Shown: in pieces, positions 21,593 through 26,892 of the stretch
Numbering within the stretch: position 1 is the first letter of the stretch
How the letters are laid out: every line of letters starts with the position of its first letter
Origin: an uncultured Bacillota bacterium
GTDB taxonomy: Bacteria > Bacillota_I > Bacilli_A > Erysipelotrichales > Erysipelotrichaceae
DNA: 26,892 nucleotides
Direction: 5' to 3'
NCBI GenBank assembly: GCA_937919165.1
Contig: CALFPO010000003.1
Span: 1-26,892 of the forward strand
Position numbers and translations under genes: made by a program
Notes under the pieces: generated by a model
Told to the model about the DNA's origin: nothing
The model's input: only the letters and a program-made list of their open reading frames with translations
Database searches by the model: none

Positions 21593-23017
21593 ATGAGATT
21601 ATTGGGCCTACTTATAGCCAAACAAGAAAAGAATGATATCCCCAACAAGTATTCGCGCATCATAGCCGGCTATAGCCAAATAGAACAGACATTGCATGCA
21701 ACATATCATATCGACTACGATATAGATCTTTTGTTGTTGACCGATATCGAAAATGTCAAAAAGATATGCAAAAGAAAAGGCATTAAGGCAGAAAACCTAG
21801 ACTATACAATCAACGAAAACGACTATGACATGATTGTCCACTTCAAGCCTGGAAGCTTTGGGCTTGAATCCGAAACCCTTAATGATGCCATAGGCTATGC
21901 GCTAAAGAACAACGTCAAGTTCCTGCATGCCCCAAATGACGAAATAATCATTGAAAACAGAAATGGCATCGGCGAAAGCTCATTTGAAATCAAAGACAGC
22001 GAAAAGCTCAACATCAACGATCTGAAGCATCTGTATCATTGCGAAGATAATGACTATAGAATTGGCATATATGTAAACGGCAGCAATGTCCTAGGCCTTG
22101 GCCATGTCTCGAGGGCACTAGACCTAGCCGACGATTTCTGTACTGAGCCCGACATCTATTACGATATCAACCAGACAGATGTCAGCCATTTTGGAATCAC
22201 CGTGCATAATCTCATAGGCATCGACGGGCTAGATGAGCTATATGAAAGATGCAGACAGAACAGATATGATATCTTCATCAGCGATATCCTGAAGACATCT
22301 TGCGAATACATGGATAATATAAGGCAATGCATGCCTCAAACCAAGCTCATCAATTTTGAGGATGACGGTCCAGGAAACGCCAAAGCCGATCTGGTCATCA
22401 ATGCCCTATATGAAGAAAACACAGGTTCCAATATATATAGCGGCAGAAGATATTACCTTTGCGATGAATCTTTCCTATTCATTGACCCGATAGAGATCAA
22501 TGATTCCGTAAAGAATGTCTTTGTCTGCTTCGGTGGAGCAGATCCATCAAATTATACCGATAGGCTGCTTAAGATCGTGTCAAGCGATGAATACAGAGAC
22601 TACGATTTTGAGTTTGCCATAGGAAACGCCAAGAAGAATGCCGAAGAGGCACTCAAGTACAATGCATACGAAAACATAACCGTCAACCAGAACGTCAGAT
22701 ATATATTCAACCATATGAAGAAAGCCGACATCGCCTTCACTTCCAGAGGAAATGTGGCATACGAACTGGCGCTGCTTGGCATACCATCGGTTTCGATAGC
22801 TCAGAATGAAAATGAAGAAAAGCACAATTTCGCCTGCAACGAAAATGGCTTCCTTTATATAGGAAGAGATCCCAGCGATGAGCTGATCAAGAAATCGCTG
22901 GATGAATATCTTCATCTTTCCAAGTCCGACAGAGCAAGACTAAGCAAGACCTTGCTTGATCTTGACCTAAAAGGCGGAAGGAAGAGAGTGATGGAGCTCA
23001 TACTCGCAAATCTATAG
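21593..23017 (+). CDS. Fusion of cytidylyltransferase-like and SpsG/PseG-like domains
   Basis: A 474-residue protein. Residues about 1-120 resemble the CMP-sialic-acid synthetase/SpsF fold (LGLLIAKQEKNDIPNKYSR; LLLTDIENVKKICKRKGI), but the nucleotide-binding loop is degenerate: the usual RxGSKGIPxKN reads KQEKNDIPNKY. Residues about 155-474 are a GT-B-fold domain like SpsG/PseG, the UDP-sugar hydrolases of nonulosonic-acid and spore-coat polysaccharide pathways: GLGHVSRALDLAD, CFGGADPSNYT and TSRGNVAYELALLGIPSVSI. I prefer ATG 21593 over 21575 because it starts the conserved MRLLGLLIAK strand and sits six bases after TATAAT; the earlier ATG has only a weak site. It begins 40 bases after the reductase gene. 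No other nonulosonate gene is in view. Confidence 0.82.
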   Translation: MRLLGLLIAKQEKNDIPNKYSRIIAGYSQIEQTLHATYHIDYDIDLLLLTDIENVKKICKRKGIKAENLDYTINENDYDMIVHFKPGSFGLESETLNDAIGYALKNNVKFLHAPNDEIIIENRNGIGESSFEIKDSEKLNINDLKHLYHCEDNDYRIGIYVNGSNVLGLGHVSRALDLADDFCTEPDIYYDINQTDVSHFGITVHNLIGIDGLDELYERCRQNRYDIFISDILKTSCEYMDNIRQCMPQTKLINFEDDGPGNAKADLVINALYEENTGSNIYSGRRYYLCDESFLFIDPIEINDSVKNVFVCFGGADPSNYTDRLLKIVSSDEYRDYDFEFAIGNAKKNAEEALKYNAYENITVNQNVRYIFNHMKKADIAFTSRGNVAYELALLGIPSVSIAQNENEEKHNFACNENGFLYIGRDPSDELIKKSLDEYLHLSKSDRARLSKTLLDLDLKGGRKRVMELILANL

Positions 23018-23048
23018 AATACAACCGAAAGGATAAACAACACCAATC

Positions 23049-23714
23049 ATGAAACTTCTGATCGATGCACTCATCAAGTTTATTAGCGGATTCATTCTGC
23101 TGTCGCTGCTTCTTTTCCTGCCGGCAGGAACCATACGCTTTCCTGGAGCATGGCGATTCATGGCATTGCTGTTTATTCCGATGCTGGCATTAGGAATCGT
23201 CCTATACGTCAAAGAACCCGAACTGCTGAAGAAACGTCTTAGCAGCAAGGAATCATCCGATGTCCAGAAGAAGGTGCTTGCTATCTCTGCCATAGAGTTC
23301 ATTCTTTGCTTTGTCGTTGCGGGTCTAGACCATAGGTTTGGCTGGTCAAAGCTTCCTTCGTGGCTGATAGTCTTGGCATGCATCGTGTTTATCGCAAGCT
23401 ATGCACTATATGCAGAGGTGATGAGAGAGAACGCATATCTGTCCAGAACCGTGGAGGTCCAAAAAGGACAGAAAGTCATATCTACAGGACTGTATGCAAT
23501 CGTAAGACATCCGATGTATTTCGCTGTCGTCCTTCTCTTTTATGCAATGCCTCTAGTCATCGGATCGCTATATTCGTTTCTGATCATGCTGCCATTCCCT
23601 TTGCTTCTGGTCAAAAGAATAAAGGATGAGGAGAAGATTCTGGAAGAAGGCCTACCAGGATATACAGAATATGAACAGAAGGTCAGGTACCGTCTAATTC
23701 CTTTCATATGGTAA
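23049..23714 (+). CDS. Isoprenylcysteine/phospholipid methyltransferase-like membrane protein
   Basis: A 221-residue membrane protein of the ICMT/PEMT superfamily, which transfers methyl groups from S-adenosylmethionine at the membrane. Helices are at about 12-28, 34-55, 75-92, 100-122 and 150-185. The family core is near the C terminus: GLYAIVRHPMYFAVVL (substrate/cofactor region), then the charged element DEEKILEEGLPGYTEYEQKVRYRLIPFIW, which closes the SAM pocket. In bacteria such proteins usually carry an unknown substrate. It follows the fusion enzyme by 31 bases. The nearest purine-rich site (GAAAGGA) is about 15 bases from ATG, so initiation looks weak. Confidence 0.85.
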   Translation: MKLLIDALIKFISGFILLSLLLFLPAGTIRFPGAWRFMALLFIPMLALGIVLYVKEPELLKKRLSSKESSDVQKKVLAISAIEFILCFVVAGLDHRFGWSKLPSWLIVLACIVFIASYALYAEVMRENAYLSRTVEVQKGQKVISTGLYAIVRHPMYFAVVLLFYAMPLVIGSLYSFLIMLPFPLLLVKRIKDEEKILEEGLPGYTEYEQKVRYRLIPFIW

Positions 23715-23850
23715 AGATATAGCACACGAAAGCAGCAGAACCCTAGTCAGTAAAATGAACATCAAAGCGTTTCATCACCACACGATACAGAAGGAAAAGA
23801 ACCTTGCGTATTCAGATACCGCATAGCCAAATAAGAGACGGAGGATCATT

Positions 23851-24474
23851 TTGAACAATATTGAAAACAAAGAATATATGATATGTCCATGTTGCGGACA
23901 AAAGGTGCTTTCAGGAAAATTCTGTCCTGAATGCGGAGCAATGCTTACAAAAGAAAACATAGTCACATCTTCTTGCGTTGAGCAGAACAGCATGGGATGC
24001 TCTTTGTCGCCGAGCCTTGATGTTTCCAACATTCAAACAATTGAAGAACATCATCCCGTTGATGATTCTGGCTTGACGCTGCTTGGCGATTTCTGCAGAA
24101 AGACCATGGCTACAGTCGGCGGAGACGGCTATGATGAGATTGTTCTCTACAAAGATGAAAAAGATGGCAGTTTCCAGATACATACATATTCAAAGTATGT
24201 ATATATGCAGAAGGAAGATCATCGTTCCTTCAAGGCGAACGAAGGAGCATACGATGCCCTTCTCAGACTTGTTGAGAAGCTTCATCTAGATGAATATGAA
24301 GGAAAGCGCGGCTTTGGTCTTTGTGGAGGAATGTATATCTGCAAATACTTGAAAGATGGAATCATTCATAGAGTGACTACAGACAATTGCGGAACTGATG
24401 GCCCTTCAATTATCATGCAAGTAGGAAATCTTCTTGGAAGCTTCAAAGGAGAGGAGATTTCACAACAGCCATGA
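23851..24474 (+). CDS. Zinc-ribbon protein of unknown function
   Basis: A 207-residue protein with an N-terminal zinc ribbon, C12-x-x-C15 and C25-x-x-C28 (ICPCCGQ, FCPECGA). A flexible linker of about 40 residues precedes a C-terminal domain of about 120 residues (from LTLLGDFCRKTMAT) that I do not recognise. No signal peptide or membrane segment. The start is TTG 23851: GGAGG lies seven bases before it, while the first ATG (23878) has no such site and would begin at the ribbon itself. The bases 23715-23850 before it hold no gene that I can support. Confidence 0.75.
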   Translation: MNNIENKEYMICPCCGQKVLSGKFCPECGAMLTKENIVTSSCVEQNSMGCSLSPSLDVSNIQTIEEHHPVDDSGLTLLGDFCRKTMATVGGDGYDEIVLYKDEKDGSFQIHTYSKYVYMQKEDHRSFKANEGAYDALLRLVEKLHLDEYEGKRGFGLCGGMYICKYLKDGIIHRVTTDNCGTDGPSIIMQVGNLLGSFKGEEISQQP

Positions 24475-24519
24475 ATAGTAAAGCATTGGCCAGGAACAAG
24501 AATTCATGGAGGTTTATTG

Positions 24520-25419
24520 ATGGAAAACGTTGATAGATATGAACTTCTATATCAATCATACAGAAAGGAAATGGAATCCTTTCCCTCAGAAATATGCATG
24601 GATTACATACAATTTTCATCTATGCTTTCCAGGCAGCTAAAAGATATGTCTTTTATAGAAATAGAGTCAGATAATCAATATGGATTCTTATACTACCATC
24701 ATCAGAAAGATGAAGTTGCACATATTCGTGTTCCGGTATATGGATATTATGCCGAGAACGAAAAGATGATGGTCAGATTGTTCCAGAAGCTTGCCAATGT
24801 AGTTGATATGGATGGCACCAATGAATTCTCAATAGGCATCTACAGCCATGATTGCATTTGCATGCAGGCATTGCATATGATGCAGTTTGGCAATATGGCC
24901 GAAAAATGCATCAAGAAGATCGAAAGCGAACCTCTTGAGCCACTACCAGGAACATGCATACGGGAACTGAACAAAGAAGAGATAGAGAGCCGATGGGCAG
25001 AGGTCTGGAATACAGTCAATCAAATAGTTCTGCATTTGACCAAGAGTCCAGTTTTCTACAAAGGCGAAGAGTTTACCGAAGAAGCGTATAGAGACTTCTT
25101 CATGGGCGAATCCGTACATGCAATAGCAGCTTTGGCTAAGGATCGAATCGTTGGAATCATCGAGTGGAATGACGAAGCGAATCCGATGATTTCTGCCAGC
25201 CAGTGCTCAGCAAATGTTGGAGAAGCTTTTGTCTATCCAGAGTTCAGAGGAACAGGATTAGCGAAACGGATTCTTAGATACGCCGAGAGTGCTGCTTTCG
25301 AAAATGGCGCAAAGTATATGTGGGTTGAACACGGCACAGCAAACCCTGAAGCGCGCGGATTCTGGAACAAATACTTTTCAACATATCAATACGAATTGAT
25401 AAGGACCATCACCCGTTGA
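24520..25419 (+). CDS. GNAT-family N-acetyltransferase, two-domain
   Basis: A 299-residue protein. The C-terminal part is a GNAT domain: it has the acetyl-CoA-binding loop EAFVYPEFRGTGLAKRILRYAE (motif A, Q/R-x-x-G-x-A form) and then AKYMWVEHGTANPEARGFWNKYF, the closing strand and helix. The N-terminal part (about 60-125, from VRLFQKLANVVDM) may be a degenerate second GNAT-like domain, which is common in this size class. Substrate unknown. TGGAGGT upstream fixes ATG 24520. It ends where the next acetyltransferase begins, forming a tandem GNAT pair. Confidence 0.85.
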   Translation: MENVDRYELLYQSYRKEMESFPSEICMDYIQFSSMLSRQLKDMSFIEIESDNQYGFLYYHHQKDEVAHIRVPVYGYYAENEKMMVRLFQKLANVVDMDGTNEFSIGIYSHDCICMQALHMMQFGNMAEKCIKKIESEPLEPLPGTCIRELNKEEIESRWAEVWNTVNQIVLHLTKSPVFYKGEEFTEEAYRDFFMGESVHAIAALAKDRIVGIIEWNDEANPMISASQCSANVGEAFVYPEFRGTGLAKRILRYAESAAFENGAKYMWVEHGTANPEARGFWNKYFSTYQYELIRTITR

Positions 25420-25439
25420 TTGAAACTTGTGAATTAATT

Positions 25440-25892
25440 ATGAACGACTATAAATACATCAAACTGATAGAAAAGCCATCATTGAAGAATGAGGCCGCAG
25501 AATGGTTCCACAGCAAGTGGAGCGTTCCTAAAGAAGCATATCTTGAATGCATGGAAGCATATCTGAACGGCGAGACAGATTATGGCTGGTATCTGTGCCT
25601 TGATGAAGAAAGGATCGTTGCCGGTTTAGGCGTAATCGAAAACGACTTCCACAACAGAAAGGATCTCTTTCCCAATATTTGTGCAGTTTACACGGAACCA
25701 GAATACCGCAATAAAGGAATAGCCGGTAAATTGCTCAATATGGCAGTTGAAGACTGCAGACAGAAAGGAATATCTCCGGTCTATCTTGTCACCGACCATA
25801 AAGGCTTCTATGAGAGATATGATTGGGAATTCTTATGCATGGTTCAGGGAGATGGCGAACCATCTCAATCAAGGATGTATATCCATCGATAG
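25440..25892 (+). CDS. GNAT-family N-acetyltransferase, single domain
   Basis: A 150-residue acetyltransferase with motifs AVYTEPEYRNKGIAGKLLNMAVE (acetyl-CoA loop R-x-x-G-x-A) and VYLVTDHKGFYERYDWEFL (C-terminal Tyr region). The N terminus (AAEWFHSKWSVPKEAYLEC) is like the small GNAT group that acts on low-molecular-weight amines. The start is most likely ATG 25440: the frame opens upstream with a TTG at 25416 overlapping the previous stop, but neither has a good ribosome site. It follows the larger GNAT gene by 20 bases. Confidence 0.83.
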   Translation: MNDYKYIKLIEKPSLKNEAAEWFHSKWSVPKEAYLECMEAYLNGETDYGWYLCLDEERIVAGLGVIENDFHNRKDLFPNICAVYTEPEYRNKGIAGKLLNMAVEDCRQKGISPVYLVTDHKGFYERYDWEFLCMVQGDGEPSQSRMYIHR

Positions 25893-25934
25893 GGACGGCT
25901 TGAATCCTTGATCATACGTATCATAAATCGATGT

Positions 25935-25990
25935 GACACAACACGTCTCAAACACAGAGAATTCCGTTTGGTCGTTTTGTGTCCTTTTTA
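25935..25990 (+). terminator. Terminator after the GNAT pair
   Basis: GACACAACACG (25935-25945) pairs with CGTTTTGTGTC (25973-25983) with one mismatch, and an inner CAAAC/GTTTG pairing extends it. A CTTTTTATA tail follows. Confidence 0.7.
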
Positions 25991-26036
25991 TATCAATGCT
26001 TCTTGTATATGATTTTCTTGAAAGGAGGAAACCTAT

Positions 26037-26540
26037 ATGGATATGTTAAAAATGGGAGCTTATTTAAAAAAACTTAGAAATGAAAAAGATTTAACTCAAG
26101 AAGAGTTGGCCGAAAAGTTTGGCGTAACAAGAAGAACGGTATCAAGATGGGAGACGGGATATAATCTTCCTGACATTGATGTTCTTATAGAGATGTCGGA
26201 TTTCTACAATGTAGAACTTAAAGATCTATTACAAGGAGGAATTAATAATATGGAAAACAAAGAAAAAGAAACAGCTATATTAGTTGATGATTACAATAAA
26301 GCAAATAACAATAAATCATATAAAGTAGTTTTAATTTATTTATCATTAGGCATTATTTGCTTAGTAATTAATCAAACATTATCTTTTATTAATCTATCAG
26401 AAACATTCTGGGCTGGTTTTGCAAAAGGTGCAACAGCAGGATTATCATTATTATCATTAATATTTGCCATTCTTTATATCACTGGAAAACTAAATAGTAT
26501 TAAAGATGCAAAGAGAAGAATTGTTGAAAATATAAAGTAA
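26037..26540 (+). CDS. Xre-family regulator with two membrane helices
   Basis: A 167-residue protein. Residues about 8-62 are a Cro/C1-type helix-turn-helix (LKKLRNEKDLTQEELAEKFG ... RTVSRWETGYNLPDIDVL), which should bind DNA. Two hydrophobic helices (about 97-118 and 125-148) tether it to the membrane, as in the HTH-plus-membrane group whose targets are often adjacent transporters or stress genes. AAAGGAGG lies before ATG 26037. The gene is strikingly A+T-rich with codons such as TTA, ATT and AAT, unlike the genes before it, which suggests recent acquisition together with the following gene. Confidence 0.9.
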   Translation: MDMLKMGAYLKKLRNEKDLTQEELAEKFGVTRRTVSRWETGYNLPDIDVLIEMSDFYNVELKDLLQGGINNMENKEKETAILVDDYNKANNNKSYKVVLIYLSLGIICLVINQTLSFINLSETFWAGFAKGATAGLSLLSLIFAILYITGKLNSIKDAKRRIVENIK

Positions 26541-26561
26541 ATTGGAATGTGAGAAGTTTAT

Positions 26562-26792
26562 ATGAAAGATTTTATATTTGTAGCATTGCCATTTATTATC
26601 ATAGGACTATGTTTAGCTGTTATATGTGCTAATGGTAAAAAATATAAACTAACATATTGTTCTGAAGGTATGGCTATTGGAATGTGCCTTGGAGTAGCAA
26701 TAGCTTCTGCACTACATATTAACCTTAGCTTAGGAATAAGTATAGGTATGCTAATAGGGGAAGCAATAGGAATCAATAAAGAAAAGGAATAG
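26562..26792 (+). CDS. Small glycine-rich membrane protein
   Basis: A 76-residue protein: one helix (about 4-22, IFVALPFIIIGLCLAVICA) and a second hydrophobic, Gly-spaced stretch (about 36-69, GMAIGMCLGVAIASALHINL) with GxxxG-like repeats that favour helix packing. It lies 21 bases after the Xre gene and shares its A+T-rich base use, so they form one unit, closed by a terminator. Only a weak GAGAAG site lies before ATG. Function unknown; the regulator may control it. Confidence 0.75.
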   Translation: MKDFIFVALPFIIIGLCLAVICANGKKYKLTYCSEGMAIGMCLGVAIASALHINLSLGISIGMLIGEAIGINKEKE

Positions 26793-26838
26793 ACAAATCT
26801 CAGTTTGTATAACAAAGACAATAAACATCAAACATGAA

Positions 26839-26870
26839 AAAAAATCCCAAATGAATGGGATTTTTTCTTT
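26839..26870 (+). terminator. Terminator of the Xre-membrane protein unit
   Basis: AAAAAATCCCA (26839-26849) pairs with TGGGATTTTTT (26856-26866), 6-base loop, then CTTT. The symmetric A/T tails make it likely to work in both directions. Confidence 0.9.
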
Positions 26871-26892
26871 TGTGATTGTTTTGTCTCTCGCA

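Noticed and set aside
25416..25439. TTG start at 25416 for the second GNAT
   Set aside because: It overlaps the previous stop and has no ribosome site; homologous GNATs begin near ATG 25440.
1..26892. CRISPR array, insertion sequence, prophage or rRNA
   Set aside because: No regular repeat-spacer pattern, transposase, integrase, phage structural gene or rRNA sequence was seen on reading the window.

Overview
The window looks like a chromosomal stretch of an anaerobic, low-to-moderate G+C Gram-positive bacterium (Bacillota). The Erysipelotrichia / gut-Firmicute type is my best guess, but it is an inference. It rests on strong AGGAGG-type ribosome sites, lipoproteins with short N-terminal signal peptides, a rubrerythrin behind a Fur/PerR-type repressor, a Firmicute-style opp operon, and FtsX-type export systems with long coiled coils. 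I see no phage, insertion sequence, CRISPR array or rRNA.

Layout. Bases 1-270 carry tRNA-Ser(GCU) and tRNA-Gly(GCC) with a terminator. An A+T-rich, probably acquired leucine-rich-repeat gene follows (474-2120, +), then a lipoprotein gene (2308-3144, -) and a 51-residue membrane peptide (3267-3422, +). A Fur/PerR-type repressor and a rubrerythrin form an operon (3481-4505, -) with a textbook promoter and a perfect 9-1-9 palindromic operator. Next is a two-gene ABC system (4607-10248, -): an ATPase with a fused N-terminal GAF domain, and a 1475-residue FtsX/MacB-type permease with a very large coiled-coil ectodomain. The oligopeptide uptake operon oppABCDF occupies 10357-16015 (-). A translationally coupled pair, a PHP phosphoesterase and a C45-type Ntn hydrolase, lies at 16149-17961 (-). 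From 18042 to the end everything is on the + strand: a membrane protein, a short-chain dehydrogenase, a P-loop protein of unknown function, a ketopantoate-reductase-family enzyme, a cytidylyltransferase-like/SpsG-like fusion, an isoprenylcysteine-methyltransferase-like protein, a zinc-ribbon protein, two GNAT acetyltransferases, and an A+T-rich Xre regulator with a small membrane protein.

The most striking observation is in oppA. The substrate-binding protein is complete, but its halves are swapped behind the signal peptide: the family's C-terminal half comes first and its N-terminal half second, as in a circular permutation. In the same operon oppC is broken by a frameshift, while oppB, oppD and oppF are intact. 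Other points are the GAF-ABC fusion, an orphan sugar-nucleotide fusion enzyme with a degenerate nucleotidyltransferase half, and three genes whose ATG sits exactly six bases after a TATAAT box, which suggests leaderless transcripts.

How the genes work together. Opp would import peptides, and the neighbouring Ntn hydrolase and phosphoesterase could process small amides or phosphoesters. The Fur/PerR-rubrerythrin unit is a peroxide defence. The GAF-ABC/permease pair may couple a cytoplasmic signal to extrusion or cell-envelope work. These links are inferred from family and position only.
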